Shown here in pieces: positions 47,519 to 57,180 of a DNA stretch of 64,000 bases. The stretch's first letter is position 1. Each line of letters starts with the position of its first letter. The DNA comes from an uncultured Clostridia bacterium (lineage in GTDB: Bacteria; Bacillota; Clostridia; TANB77; CAG-508): positions 1 through 64,000 of the forward strand of contig CANRAW010000003.1 in NCBI GenBank assembly GCA_947628715.1. Direction: 5' to 3'. Under the pieces are notes generated by a model. It was not told where the DNA came from and did not search any database. It worked only from the letters and a program-made list of their open reading frames with translations. The translations under genes and the position numbers were made by a program.

Positions 47519-48251
47519 ATGGCAAAAGTTGCACTAATTACAGGAGCATCGAGAGGAATAGGTAGAGCATCTGCGAAAATGCTTGCAAAAAATAATTTTA
47601 AAGTAATTGCAAATTATAATAAATCAGAAGAAAGCATAAATGATTTAAAAAGAGAATTAAAAGAAGAAAACATTGAAATAGATACATATAAAGCAGATAT
47701 AACTAAAAAAGAAGAAATAAAGAATATGGTTAAATATGTATTAGATAAATATGGCAAAATAGATGTATTAATAAATAATGCAGGGATTTCTCAAATAAAA
47801 CTTTTTACAGATATAACAGATGAAGACTGGGAAAATATGTTAAATACTAATCTTAGCTCTGTTTTTTATGTAACAAAAGAAGTACTTCCTAGTATGATAA
47901 ATAAAAAAGAAGGTCATATAATTAATATAACATCGGTTTGGGGGATAACAGGAGCGTCATGTGAGGTACATTATTCAGCATCAAAAGCTGGAATAATTGG
48001 TTTAACTAAGGCATTAGCTAAAGAATTAGCACCATCAAATATAAAAGTAAATGCAATAGCACCCGGATTCATAAATACTGATATGAACAAAGAATTAAAT
48101 AACGAAGAAGTAGAGGAAGTTAAAAACGAAATACCTCTTAAAAGAATAGGGGAACCTGAAGATGTTGCAAACTGCATAAAATATTTAGTAGAGAGTGAAT
48201 ATATTACAGGTCAAGTAATAAAAATAGATGGACGGATGGATAAGTGAATAA
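47519..48251 (+). CDS. FabG-like short-chain dehydrogenase/reductase, one CGG +1 shift at the C-terminus
   Basis: A 243-residue NAD(P)H-dependent oxidoreductase of the 3-oxoacyl-ACP reductase type. The cofactor motif is TGASRGIG (residues 8-15), then NNAGIS, the catalytic Ser in NITSVWG and the YxxxK in YSASKAG. In frame zero it ends IDGRMDK; read +1 from the CGGA at 48233-48236 it ends KIDGGWISE, the IDGGW ending typical of this family. The stop after the shift is 4 bases later than the frame-zero one. I chose the ATG after AAAGAGGTAATATAAAA. A lone fabG-like gene, so the substrate is uncertain. Confidence 0.92.
48233..48236 (+). other. CGG recoding site in the SDR gene (GGA CGGA)
   Basis: An in-frame CGG four codons from the zero-frame stop. 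The +1 reading converts IDGRM to the family-typical IDGGW. Confidence 0.8.
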
Positions 48252-48258
48252 AAAAAAT

Positions 48259-48283
48259 AAAAACGGAAGAAATTTCCGTTTTT
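48259..48283. terminator. Bidirectional terminator
   Basis: The stem AAAAACGGAA/TTCCGTTTTT lies between the SDR gene and the convergent gene at 48282. Confidence 0.85.
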
Positions 48284-48752
48284 ATTCATTATTCGTATTA
48301 GTTAATTTTCTTTTATAGTTTCCTGAAATAATTTTTGGTAAATATGTAATTATTTTATATATTGCTATTCTAATTTTTTTGCTTATAATATAAGAACGTC
48401 TTAATCTAGGACGAGATTCAATACCCATATCATCTTGTAATATTAAAGCAGTAGGTATAGATTCAATTGCAAATGTATAATTATTATTATCGTTATTGTC
48501 CCAGTTTCCGTTTCCATCATTAAAACAGAAATTTAAACATTCTGAATCGTCAAGATTAATCTCAGCTTGAAAACCTAAATCAGTTTTCTCCATTTTTACA
48601 TCGGAAACATTATCCCATTGTAGTCCAAATCCATAGTGTATAAATACCTCTTCAGCTTCGTCTTGAAATAATTTTCCAGTATAAGATACTTTAACTGTTG
48701 TATTAGCAACAAGTTTATCTGTATTAAAAAATATATTTTTTGTTAGTTCCAT
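48282..48752 (-). CDS. CBM25-like carbohydrate-binding protein
   Basis: A 156-residue protein whose first 100 residues resemble a starch-type carbohydrate-binding module (CBM25-like): VFIHYGFGLQWDN and FCFNDGNGNWDNNDNNNYTF, with aromatic and Asn/Asp residues expected to bind sugars. There is no signal peptide, so it is probably cytoplasmic and may bind glycogen or storage glucans. The C-terminal part is basic. Confidence 0.7.
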   Translation of the reverse strand: MELTKNIFFNTDKLVANTTVKVSYTGKLFQDEAEEVFIHYGFGLQWDNVSDVKMEKTDLGFQAEINLDDSECLNFCFNDGNGNWDNNDNNNYTFAIESIPTALILQDDMGIESRPRLRRSYIISKKIRIAIYKIITYLPKIISGNYKRKLTNTNNE

Positions 48753-48837
48753 ATTAATCTCCTATTATTTTTATCTTTTGATAAGTTATATTATAATATT
48801 AAATAAAATATAATTCAAGACTTTTTTACAAAAAAAG

Positions 48838-49410
48838 TCATTTTATTTTTAAAATTTTTCCAATCATGTAAAATTTATCTGACTCAGAAACGTGAATCTC
48901 TTCTAAATCCTTACTATCAGCCTTCAACGTTATTTTCCCTTTTTTCGACACAAATTTTCTTATTATAATTTTATTGTTATAATAGAAAAGTCCATAGTCT
49001 TTTGAATTAAGTGGAGTATTAAGTTCAACATAAACATAAGAATTCTTAGCAAATGTTGGCTCCATTGATGTATCTGGTACTTTTAGAGCAAAAGATGCGC
49101 CAGGGGCTGTTGGTGGACAATCAATAAAATCTGCAATTTTGTCGATTGCTGGAATCTTGTTGTAAGATAAATAATTGATTGCGTTATAACTTTGTTGCTC
49201 TTCATTAAGTTCCTTATCATAGGTATACATGAGTGGTTGATAAGGAATATTTAGCGCTAAGCAGATGCTTTTTAATGCTTTATGACTAGGATTTCTCTCA
49301 CCTTTTTCAATATGTGTTAAATGACCAATGTTGATGTCAGTATTATTAGCAAGGTCTGTTTTTGTCATCCCGTTAATTTTTCTTGCGTTTGCAAGCATAT
49401 CGCCGATCAT
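48838..49410 (-). CDS. XRE regulator with S24 (LexA/CI-like) peptidase domain
   Basis: A 190-residue repressor with an N-terminal helix-turn-helix (MTKTDLANNTDINIGHLTHI, then GERNPSHKAL) and a C-terminal S24-type domain. The nucleophile Ser is in PDTSMEPTF and the Lys in KIIIRKFV. Such proteins self-cleave on DNA damage and regulate prophage or stress genes. I start it at the ATG at 49410, after GGAGGTTTTT, four codons inside the longest frame. Confidence 0.9.
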   Translation of the reverse strand: MIGDMLANARKINGMTKTDLANNTDINIGHLTHIEKGERNPSHKALKSICLALNIPYQPLMYTYDKELNEEQQSYNAINYLSYNKIPAIDKIADFIDCPPTAPGASFALKVPDTSMEPTFAKNSYVYVELNTPLNSKDYGLFYYNNKIIIRKFVSKKGKITLKADSKDLEEIHVSESDKFYMIGKILKIK

Positions 49411-49660
49411 AAAAACCTCCAAATATTATATATTTTATACATAAAAAATCGACTTTTTTACTCATAATAAATTAATTAAGTGAACAAAAAAGTATATATA
49501 ACATTATATAAGAATTTTTTCAACTTGTCTAGCGATTAATATAAAAAAATGTAAATAATTGTTATAAATTAAAATAATAAATATTATTGTAAAGAATAAA
49601 ACTTTGTGATAAGATTTAAGTGTAAGTTAATATAAGCAAATAAAGAAAGGATAAAAAATT

Positions 49661-51210
49661 ATGAAAAAAAGGGTTGTTTTTATATATATAATAGTCGCTT
49701 TAATACTTATTGCTCGGCATTTTCTCAACTATATTTGCATTAATTAACGCAACGAACTCAAATATAATTAGTAACATAAAGATAAATAATATAGACGTTG
49801 CAGGACTTACAAAAATAGAAGCAGAAGAAAAAATGCAAAAAATAATAGACAAAATAATGGAAGAGGAAATAGTTTTAAAACATGGTGAGTTTGAAAAAAT
49901 AATTACATTTAAACAAATGGAACTAAGTACAGATGCACAAGAAAAAGTATATGAAGCATGTACTATACGGCAGAAATAAAGATATAATATCTAACAATTA
50001 TAAGATATTACAAGTATTATTATCAGGTGAAAATTTAAAACTAAATATTAAATTTAATGAAGAAATAGTAAAAAGTATTTTTAGCAACTTAGATGATGAG
50101 TGGACAGATACTTTTATAGACAATAGCTATTATATAGATGAAGATAAACTTATCATAGTTAAAGGTAAACAAGGCGTAGTAGTAGATGAAGAAGCATTAC
50201 ACAAAAATATAGAAAATATGATTTATGACAAAATAGAGGGAAAAAAGATTTATGAATTAGAAATACCTACTATTACAAAAACACCAAATGAAATAGATCT
50301 TGAGGCTTTAAGAAGCGAAATATATAAAGAGCCAAAAGATGCTTCTTATGATAAAGCAACATCAACTTTAACAACACACGTTGACGGAGTAGATTTTGGA
50401 GTTACTATAGAAGAAGCAAAAAATATTTTATCTGAAGATAAAGAAGAATATGAAATTCCATTAAAAATTACAAAACCAAATATAACAACTGAAAAATTAG
50501 GAGAAGAAGCATTTCCAAATAAAATATCAAGTTTTTCAACAAGGTATGATGCTAGTAATATAAATAGATCAACGAATATAGAACTTGCAGTAAAAGCATT
50601 AAATGGAACAGTAATATTACCAGAAGAAAAATTTTCATTTAATGGAACAGTTGGTCCAAGAACAAAAGCAAAGGGATATTTGCTTGCAGGGGCGTATTCA
50701 GCAGGAGAACTAATAGAAAGTTATGGAGGAGGAGTTTGCCAAGTATCAAGCACATTATATAATACAGTATTAATGGCGAACCTAGAAATAGTTGAAAGAT
50801 ATAATCACTCATCTGTTGTATCTTATGTAAGCAATGGTAGAGATGCAACTGTATCTTATGGTGTAAAAGATTTTAAATTTAAAAACTCAAGAGAATATGC
50901 TATAAAATTAAAAGCATCAGCAAAAAATGGAATACTTACAATAGAAGTATGGGGAATACCACAAGAAGAAGAGTATGACATAGAAATAACAAGTGAAACA
51001 ACGGACGTAATATTATGTAATACGAAATATGTATATGATAGTACATTAAAACCAGGGGAAGAGATTGTTAAATCAGCAGGAGCAAACGGAGCAAAAAGCA
51101 TAACACATAAAATTGTAAAGAAAAATGGACAAATAATATCAAAAACGGTATTATCAGAAGATAGCTATAATCCGATGACAAAGGTAATTAGAACAGGAAC
51201 GAAAAAATAA
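49661..51210 (+). CDS. VanW/YoaR-family cell-wall protein, two CGG +1 shifts
   Basis: A 515-residue exported protein. The first shift, CGGC at 49715-49718, lies within the N-terminal membrane anchor: frame zero gives a run into HFLN, whereas the +1 frame reads IAGIFSTIFALINATNSN. Then a PG-binding-like domain follows. The second, CGGC at 49968-49971, gives TIGRNKDIISNN, the family's GR motif. The VanW domain (GPRTKAKGYLLAGAYSAGE, GGGVCQVSSTLYNT) is about residues 320-450, and a G5-like end (EEIVKSAGANGAKSI) closes it. VanW proteins are linked to peptidoglycan, with unclear chemistry. The start is an ATG after AAAGGATAAAAAATT. Confidence 0.93.
49715..49718 (+). other. CGG recoding site 1 in the VanW gene (GCT CGGC)
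   Basis: An in-frame CGG in codon 19. The +1 frame (GGC) restores a continuous membrane anchor leading into the conserved protein. Confidence 0.9.
49968..49971 (+). other. CGG recoding site 2 in the VanW gene (ATA CGGC)
   Basis: An in-frame CGG. The +1 frame (GGC) gives the conserved IGR motif; frame zero stops three codons later. Confidence 0.94.
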
Positions 51211-51220
51211 AATATAAAGA

Positions 51221-51261
51221 AATTAATGTAAATCTCAAGAAAGTTTACATTAATTTTTTTT
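51221..51261 (+). terminator. Terminator of the VanW gene
   Basis: The 12-bp stem AATTAATGTAAA/TTTACATTAATT is followed by a T run. Confidence 0.88.
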
Positions 51262-51274
51262 AATACAAAATTAT

Positions 51275-51303
51275 TTACAAAATTCGACAATAATGTTATA
51301 TTA
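51275..51303 (+). promoter_or_regulatory. Promoter of the TM2/DUF2752/DUF4870 operon
   Basis: TTTACA at 51275-51280, 17-bp spacer, TATATT at 51298-51303, 33 bp before the TM2-domain gene. Confidence 0.65.
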
Positions 51304-51336
51304 AAAATGTAAAAAATAAAAGAAAGGAGAAAAGTA

Positions 51337-51546
51337 ATGAAAAGTGATAAAGATTGGTTAGTAACATTATTATTATGCTTTTTCCTTGGGGCACTTGGAG
51401 TACATAGATTTTACACAGGAAAAATAGGAACAGGAATTTTACAATTACTTACAATAGGTGGATGTGGAATATGGACATTGATTGACTTAATAATGATATT
51501 AACAGGAAACTTCAAAGATAAAGATGGAAACGAAATTAAAGGCTAA
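51337..51546 (+). CDS. TM2-domain membrane protein
   Basis: A 69-residue protein with the TM2 pattern: LVTLLLCFFLGALGVHRFYT, GKIGTGILQLLTIGG, then CGIWTLIDLIMILTG. It has two transmembrane helices joined by a short loop. It overlaps the next gene by 23 bp, indicating translational coupling. TM2 proteins have no firm function in bacteria. Confidence 0.92.
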   Translation: MKSDKDWLVTLLLCFFLGALGVHRFYTGKIGTGILQLLTIGGCGIWTLIDLIMILTGNFKDKDGNEIKG

Positions 51547-51850
51547 AATTATCTATTTTGCATTACTAAATGTAATATTGATTGCAGTATTATATCTTAT
51601 ACCAGTTAATGCTGATATATTAAATAATATTTGCATAATAAAAAATATTACGGGCAGTCAATGTATGAACTGTGGTATGACAAGAGCATTTTTAAGCATT
51701 TTGCATTTTGATTTTCATGTCGCAGTTCAATATAACCATAATGTCATCATAGTTTTTCCGTTAACTGTTATCGTCTATCTATATAGTTCGTACAAATGGA
51801 TTTTTTCAAAGGGGGTGAAGAAATGTCAGAAAAGGCAAAAAGTATATTAG
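51524..51850 (+). CDS. DUF2752 membrane protein
   Basis: A 108-residue protein with the DUF2752 core CIIKNITGSQCMNCGMTRAF (cysteine pair and G-M-T-R) followed by an HFDFHVAVQYNHN segment and hydrophobic helices. It overlaps the TM2 gene upstream and the DUF4870 gene downstream. Function unknown. Confidence 0.9.
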   Translation: METKLKAKIIYFALLNVILIAVLYLIPVNADILNNICIIKNITGSQCMNCGMTRAFLSILHFDFHVAVQYNHNVIIVFPLTVIVYLYSSYKWIFSKGVKKCQKRQKVY

Positions 51851-52146
51851 CATATTTATTTGGATGGCTAGGTGGATTGATTGTATTATTTGCATTAAAG
51901 GATACAGAAAGAAACACAAGATTCCATGCAGCACAAGCTATAGTAATAGGAGTTGGGTACTTTTTAATACAGATGGCTTATAGATTTATTCCTATTGTTA
52001 TTCCTATGTTTAGTACAGCTTTATCTATCGTTTATTTTGCAGCAATAATAATGGGAATTGTAAAAGCAAATAAAGAGGAAGACCCAGAAATACCTGTAAT
52101 AGGTGGAATTGCTAAATCTATTTTCGGAGGAAAAATAGAAGGATAA
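51823..52146 (+). CDS. DUF4870-like membrane protein
   Basis: A 107-residue protein with the pattern LAYLFGWLGGLIVLFALKDT followed by RNTRFHAAQAIVIG and two more hydrophobic helices, as in the DUF4870/Tic20-like family. I chose the ATG at 51823, which follows GGGGGTGAAGA; the earlier in-frame ATG lies deep in DUF2752. Confidence 0.88.
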   Translation: MSEKAKSILAYLFGWLGGLIVLFALKDTERNTRFHAAQAIVIGVGYFLIQMAYRFIPIVIPMFSTALSIVYFAAIIMGIVKANKEEDPEIPVIGGIAKSIFGGKIEG

Positions 52147-52153
52147 AAAAAGA

Positions 52154-52180
52154 AAAGTATTGCAGAAATAGCAATACTTT
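52154..52180 (+). terminator. Terminator of the small membrane-protein operon
   Basis: The 10-bp stem AAAGTATTGC/GCAATACTTT is followed by CTTTTT. Confidence 0.88.
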
Positions 52181-52249
52181 CTTTTTACTTAAATCACGAA
52201 AAATATTGAAAAACATCTCTTTTTAGGGTATAATAATTAATGGAAAGGG

Positions 52250-52873
52250 ATGAAAAATAATATGGAAGATGTAAAAGTTTTAGACAAAAAAATGTGTGAC
52301 TATTCTAAACAAGTAGACATATTACAAATTATATTAATATGTATTTCAGCATTACTTGTACCAACATTTTTAGCAAGTTTGCTTACAAAAATTTTTGGTG
52401 CAAACAGTGTAATTGCATCAAATTCACAAATAATAGTAGGCTCAATTGTTAATGTAGCATTAATTGTAACAGCCATAAATGTAAAAGGATGGAAAAAAAT
52501 AGTAGGAATTATAACATTACCAAGTATTTCAACAATACTAGGAGGATATGTATTTAAAACCGCATCAATATATATGGCATATATGATACCAGCAATTTGG
52601 CTAGGAAATTTTGCAATAGTTTATTTATATAAACTATTACTACTAAAAAAAGAAATAAACTATTTTGTAACAGGAATTTTGGCAATAATAGTTAAAGTAG
52701 CAATAATATTTTTAGGATTTAGCATATTAAATTATGCAGGAATATTTCCAGACAAAATGGTAAAAACTTTACAAACTGCAATGGGTATGACACAATTGAT
52801 AACAGCTACAATTGGTATGGTAATCTCATATACAGTATATCTAGCAAATAAAAAAGTAGCAAAAGACCAATAA
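52250..52873 (+). CDS. Polytopic membrane protein, unknown function
   Basis: I do not recognise this 207-residue protein. It has about six hydrophobic segments, the first starting near residue 22 (ILQIILICISALLVPTFLAS). It is a single gene between two hairpins. ATG at 52250 or 52262 could start it; the second has a better-spaced purine-rich site (AAAGGGA). Confidence 0.6.
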   Translation: MKNNMEDVKVLDKKMCDYSKQVDILQIILICISALLVPTFLASLLTKIFGANSVIASNSQIIVGSIVNVALIVTAINVKGWKKIVGIITLPSISTILGGYVFKTASIYMAYMIPAIWLGNFAIVYLYKLLLLKKEINYFVTGILAIIVKVAIIFLGFSILNYAGIFPDKMVKTLQTAMGMTQLITATIGMVISYTVYLANKKVAKDQ

Positions 52874-52912
52874 AATATGAAAAATACAAAAATTTTGCTG
52901 TTTACAATAATA

Positions 52913-52944
52913 TTAGAGCGGTAATTTCAGAAAAACCGCTCTAA
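52913..52944 (+). terminator. Hairpin downstream of the membrane-protein gene
   Basis: The stem TTAGAGCGGT/ACCGCTCTAA has no strong T run after it; a probable terminator before tRNA-Lys. Confidence 0.65.
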
Positions 52945-52994
52945 TTACTTGACAAAAGGATAAAATGATATTATAATAAAAATACTGTAAATAT

Positions 52995-53070
52995 GCGCTA
53001 TTAGCTCAGCTGGTAGAGCAGGTGACTCTTAATCACAAGGTCCGCGGTTCGATCCCGCGATGGCGCACCA
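52995..53070 (+). tRNA. tRNA-Lys(CTT)
   Basis: A 76-nt cloverleaf with acceptor GCGCTAT/ATGGCGC (one G-T pair), anticodon CTT in CTCTTAA, and encoded CCA. Confidence 0.95.
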
Positions 53071-53090
53071 AAATATAAAAAATTAATAAA

Positions 53091-53155
53091 TAAGTAATCC
53101 CTCCATAATAAACAAATTTTAACTAACAATTTGTTTATTATGGAGGGATTACTTA
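53091..53155. repeat. 28-bp perfect inverted repeat downstream of asnS
   Basis: Arms at 53091-53118 and 53128-53155 are exact complements with a 9-base loop. They begin TAAGTAATCCCTCC and end GGAGGGATTACTTA. The repeat starts 15 bp past the asnS stop and can act as a terminator for asnS, but its length and perfection are unusual for this window. Confidence 0.85.
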
Positions 53156-53170
53156 ATGTATAAAGCTACT

Positions 53171-54568
53171 TTAAAATTCGCAATTATTTGGTGTTCTTGG
53201 GAAAGGAAGTACATCACGTATGTTTTGCATACCAGTTAAATACATCATCATCCTTTCAAAACCAAGGCCGAATCCACTGTGAACACAGCTACCATATCTT
53301 CTTAAATCAAGATACCACCAATAATCTTTTTCACTTAAACTTAATTCCTTCAAACGTTTAGAAAGTTTTTCAAAATCATCTTCCCTTTGGCTACCACCAA
53401 TTATTTCACCAATACCAGGAACTAGAAGGTCAGTGGCTGCAACAGTTTTATTATCAGGATTTAATTTCATGTAAAATGCCTTAATATCCTTTGGATAATC
53501 AGTTACAAAAACTGGTTTACCAAATAATTTTTCACTCAAATATCTCTCATGCTCTGTTTGCAAGTCAGAACCCCAATGAACAGGAAATTCAAACTTATCA
53601 TTTACTTTTTCAAGTTCTTTGATGGCGTCAGTATAACTGATTCTACCAAAGTCAGAATTTATAACATTGTTTAATCTTTCTAACAAGCTATTATCAACAA
53701 ATTGATTAAAGAATTCCATTTCTTCAGGTGCATTTTCTAAAACATAAGAAATAATAAACTTAATCATATCCTCAGCTAAATTCATATCGTCTTGCAAATC
53801 AGCAAAACATATTTCAGGCTCAATCATCCAAAATTCAGCTGCATGCTTTACTGTATTTGAATTTTCAGCTCTAAATGTTGGACCAAAAGTATAAACATTT
53901 CTAAAAGCATGAGCAAAAGTTTCTACATCAAGCTGACCACTAACAGTAAGGTGAGAAGATTTACCAAAAAAATCTTTAGAAAAATCAACTTTTCCATTTT
54001 CGTCTTTTTGTGGATTATCCATATCCATTGCAGTAACTCTAAACATTTCACCAGCACCTTCGCAATCGCTACCAGTTATAATTGGAGTATGAACGTAAAC
54101 GAATCCTCTTTCTTGAAAGAATTTGTGAATAGCATAAGAAAGAATACTACGAACTCTAAAAACGGCATTAAAAGTATTTGTTCTAGGACGTAAATGACTA
54201 ATAGTTCTTAAATATTCAAATGAGTGTCTTTTCTTTTGAAGCGGATAATCTAAGTCAGCTTGATTTACAATTTGAATATCTGATGCTTTTATTTCAAAAG
54301 GCTGTTTAGCATTTTCGGTCTTAACAACATTACCTTTAACAATGATAGAAGAACTAATAGAAAGTTTCCTAACATCGTCAAAATTAGAAAGCTCTTGGTC
54401 AAAAACCACTTGTACATTTTTGAAGAAACTTCCATCATTTATTTCAATAAAACCAAAATTTTTAGAATCACGTATAGTTCTAACCCAACCTGATATTTCA
54501 ACATTTGTATCTTCATACTGAGAAATATTTCTAAATAAATCTCTTATTAATACATTTTTATTTTCCAT
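53171..54568 (-). CDS. asnS: Asparaginyl-tRNA synthetase
   Basis: A 465-residue class IIb synthetase. It has an N-terminal OB-fold anticodon-binding domain ([20 protein letters not shown]), then the catalytic core with motif 2 ([20 protein letters not shown]) and motif 3 ([20 protein letters not shown]). The AsnRS-type ending [17 protein letters not shown] distinguishes it from AspRS. The start ATG follows AGGGGGTTTTT. Confidence 0.97.
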   Translation of the reverse strand: MENKNVLIRDLFRNISQYEDTNVEISGWVRTIRDSKNFGFIEINDGSFFKNVQVVFDQELSNFDDVRKLSISSSIIVKGNVVKTENAKQPFEIKASDIQIVNQADLDYPLQKKRHSFEYLRTISHLRPRTNTFNAVFRVRSILSYAIHKFFQERGFVYVHTPIITGSDCEGAGEMFRVTAMDMDNPQKDENGKVDFSKDFFGKSSHLTVSGQLDVETFAHAFRNVYTFGPTFRAENSNTVKHAAEFWMIEPEICFADLQDDMNLAEDMIKFIISYVLENAPEEMEFFNQFVDNSLLERLNNVINSDFGRISYTDAIKELEKVNDKFEFPVHWGSDLQTEHERYLSEKLFGKPVFVTDYPKDIKAFYMKLNPDNKTVAATDLLVPGIGEIIGGSQREDDFEKLSKRLKELSLSEKDYWWYLDLRRYGSCVHSGFGLGFERMMMYLTGMQNIRDVLPFPRTPNNCEF

Positions 54569-54670
54569 AAAAACCCCCTAGCTAAAAAATAAAAAATTGC
54601 TCTATTAAAAGTAATACCCTTATTATACAAGATAATACAAGAAAATTCAATAATTTAAGAAATAAAGTAT

Positions 54671-54700
54671 AGACTTTTTATAATTAGTTTTGATATAATA
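54671..54700 (+). promoter_or_regulatory. Possible promoter of the CapA gene
   Basis: TAGACT at 54671-54676, 18-bp spacer, TATAAT at 54695-54700. Confidence 0.45.
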
Positions 54701-54758
54701 ATGACAAAATGGATAAAAACTTACAATTATTTTCTATGCAATAAAGAAAGGGAAAAGT

Positions 54759-56051
54759 ATGAGAGGTAATGCTAGGAAAAGAAAAAAGAAATATCATGTA
54801 AATTATAAAAGAATAGGCCTATTAATATTAGTGTTAATACTAATATCTTTAATGGCATTTATTGGAATTAAGACATTAAATAAAACGACTATATCAGGGG
54901 AAATATCTGACAGTCAAAGTCAAGGAGATAAACAAGAAGAGCAAGTAATTCCAAAGGACACAACAATAAAATTTGTTGCAATAGGAGATATAATGTGTCA
55001 TAGTCAAAATTTTAAATCTGCATATAACTCAGAAACGAAGGAATATGATTTTTCACCAGTATTTGTAAATGTTGCAAAATATATAACACAAGCAGATATA
55101 TCAATTGGAAATCTTGAAACAACATTTGCAGGGGAGGCAAGAGGATATAGTGGATATCCAACATTTAATACACCATCAGCACTTGGAACTGCAATAAAAA
55201 ATATAGGAATAGATGTGCTTTCGACTGCTAATAACCATAGCATAGATAAAGGTGAGAAGGGCATAATAAGCACGCTAGATGCGTTAGACGAGATAGGCAT
55301 AGAGCATGTAGGTACATATAGAAGTGAAGAAGAAAGAAATAATATTTTAGTTAAAGAAGTAAATGGAATAAGAATTGCTTTTCTATCTTTTACTTACGGA
55401 ACTAACGGAATACCAGTTCCACAAGGCAAAGAATATTTAGTAAATATAATTGATGACGATTTAATAAAAGAACAAATAAATCTAGCAAAACAGCAAAATG
55501 TTGATATAATATGTGCTAGTATGCACTGGGGAGTCGAGTACGTACAAAAACAAAATACTGAACAAGAACGACTTGCAGGATTATTATTTCAAAATGGAGT
55601 TGATATAATAATAGGAAATCATGCACACGTAATAGAGCCAATGGAAAAAAGAAGAATTACATTAGAAGATGGAACAGAAAAGGATGTATTTGTAGTATAT
55701 GCACTAGGAAATTTTGTATCAGGTCAAGTAAAAGAACACACACAAAGTTCAGCAATATTGGATATGCAAATAACAAAAAATGGCCAAACGGGCAAAATAT
55801 CAATAGATAAAGTAGATTATGTACCTATTTTTTGCTATGATAAAGGGTCAGGTGCTAAAAATAGATTTGAGCTAATAGATGTAAGGTCTGCAATTGCAGA
55901 ATATGAAAATGGAGACAAATCAAATGTCAGTGCAACCTTATATAATAAGTTAAAAGGTGAATTACAAAATACTGAAAAAGTATTAGGAGAGCCAATTACA
56001 AATGAAGAAGAAATAAATGAAACTCAAGAAAATGTAAATGAAGTAAATTAA
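54759..56051 (+). CDS. CapA/PgsA-type metallophosphatase-fold protein
   Basis: A 430-residue protein with one N-terminal transmembrane segment (about 19-36) and an extracellular CapA domain: FVAIGDIMCHSQN (metal ligands Asp and His), SIGNLETTFAG, LSTANNHSIDKG, MHWGVEY and IIGNHAHVIEP. CapA/PgsA proteins function in polyglutamate capsule synthesis, but no capB/capC genes adjoin, so its substrate is unknown. The C-terminal tail is Glu/Asn-rich. One Arg is CGA (in QERLAG), read normally. Confidence 0.9.
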   Translation: MRGNARKRKKKYHVNYKRIGLLILVLILISLMAFIGIKTLNKTTISGEISDSQSQGDKQEEQVIPKDTTIKFVAIGDIMCHSQNFKSAYNSETKEYDFSPVFVNVAKYITQADISIGNLETTFAGEARGYSGYPTFNTPSALGTAIKNIGIDVLSTANNHSIDKGEKGIISTLDALDEIGIEHVGTYRSEEERNNILVKEVNGIRIAFLSFTYGTNGIPVPQGKEYLVNIIDDDLIKEQINLAKQQNVDIICASMHWGVEYVQKQNTEQERLAGLLFQNGVDIIIGNHAHVIEPMEKRRITLEDGTEKDVFVVYALGNFVSGQVKEHTQSSAILDMQITKNGQTGKISIDKVDYVPIFCYDKGSGAKNRFELIDVRSAIAEYENGDKSNVSATLYNKLKGELQNTEKVLGEPITNEEEINETQENVNEVN

Positions 56052-56081
56052 AAAAAAGCCAGCAAAATATGCTGGTTTTTA
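56051..56081. terminator. Bidirectional terminator between CapA and CorA genes
   Basis: The stem CCAGCA/TGCTGG is flanked by A and T runs and lies between convergent genes. Confidence 0.8.
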
Positions 56082-57029
56082 ATTTAACATATCTTTCTTT
56101 TTTAGCCACCAAGTAGTAAGTACAGTAAGTGTCAGAGAAATAGCTATTATTATAAAAAATCCCATATTGTTATTCATAAATGGCAAATTCAAATTCATAC
56201 CCCAAAAACTAGCAATCATAGTTGGAACAGAAATAACAAGAGTGATAGAAGCTAAAAATTTCATAACAACATTTAAGTTATTAGAAATTAATGAAGCATA
56301 AGCATCCATTGTTCCACTTAAAATATCGCTATAAATTTTGCTCATTTCAATAGCTTGTTTATTTTCGATAATTGCGTCTTCAAGTAAATCTTCATCCTCT
56401 TCGTACAATTTGATAACTTTACCTCTCATAGTTTTTTCCATGACAAGCTCATTAGCTCTTAGTGAAGTTGTGAAATAAACTAAACTCTTTTCAAGAGTTA
56501 ACATCTTTAAAAGTTCCTCATTTCTTAACGAGTCCTTTAATTTCATTTCAGTAGTTTCTATGTTTTTATTAATTTGTTTTAGATTATTTAAGAAAAATGA
56601 AGAGTTAGTATATAATAGTTGTAATATAAATCTACTCTTTTTATATGTCGCAAAATTTTTAGCCTGTTTTTTTTCAAAGTTTTCTATAACCCTATTTTTT
56701 GTTGAACAAACCGTAATAAAGTAATCATCCCTAACAACAATCATACCGAGAGGAAGTGTTGTAAACATTGAAGATTCATTATTTTTTTCAATGGTTGGAA
56801 CGTCAACAATAAAAAGAGTTGTATTGTCATCTTCTTCATAGTCAATTCTTGCCTTTTCCTCTAAATCTAGAGAATATATAATAAAATCTTTTTGTATGTG
56901 AACATTATTACATACCTGCTCAATTTCATCGCTAGACGGGTTTATAAGACTTATCCAGGAACCTCTCTTAAACTCATTTGTTTCGGCAGTTATGCCAGTT
57001 TTCATATCAGTATAATAAATTTTAAGCAT
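56079..57029 (-). CDS. corA: CorA-like magnesium/divalent cation transporter
   Basis: A 316-residue protein with the family's long cytoplasmic domain and two C-terminal transmembrane helices. The signature GMN occurs as SFWGMNLNLPF, followed by a short loop and a final helix ending in the basic LKKKDM segment. The family forms a pentamer that carries Mg2+ or other divalent ions. The gene ends at a shared terminator with CapA. Confidence 0.94.
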   Translation of the reverse strand: MLKIYYTDMKTGITAETNEFKRGSWISLINPSSDEIEQVCNNVHIQKDFIIYSLDLEEKARIDYEEDDNTTLFIVDVPTIEKNNESSMFTTLPLGMIVVRDDYFITVCSTKNRVIENFEKKQAKNFATYKKSRFILQLLYTNSSFFLNNLKQINKNIETTEMKLKDSLRNEELLKMLTLEKSLVYFTTSLRANELVMEKTMRGKVIKLYEEDEDLLEDAIIENKQAIEMSKIYSDILSGTMDAYASLISNNLNVVMKFLASITLVISVPTMIASFWGMNLNLPFMNNNMGFFIIIAISLTLTVLTTWWLKKKDMLN

Positions 57030-57116
57030 CTTAAATCACCCATCCCTTCAGTAATATATTTTAACGCGATAAATCAAATTAGTCAAGAACAAATACGTAC
57101 CTTAAGCAAATTTTCC

Positions 57117-57145
57117 TTGAAATGCAATAGAAAATGTTGTATAAT
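57117..57145 (+). promoter_or_regulatory. Promoter of the ABC-F gene
   Basis: TTGAAA at 57117-57122, 17-bp spacer, TATAAT at 57140-57145, 36 bp before the ATG. Confidence 0.78.
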
Positions 57146-57180
57146 TAATCTATTATGGCAAAAACGGAGGGATAAAAATA

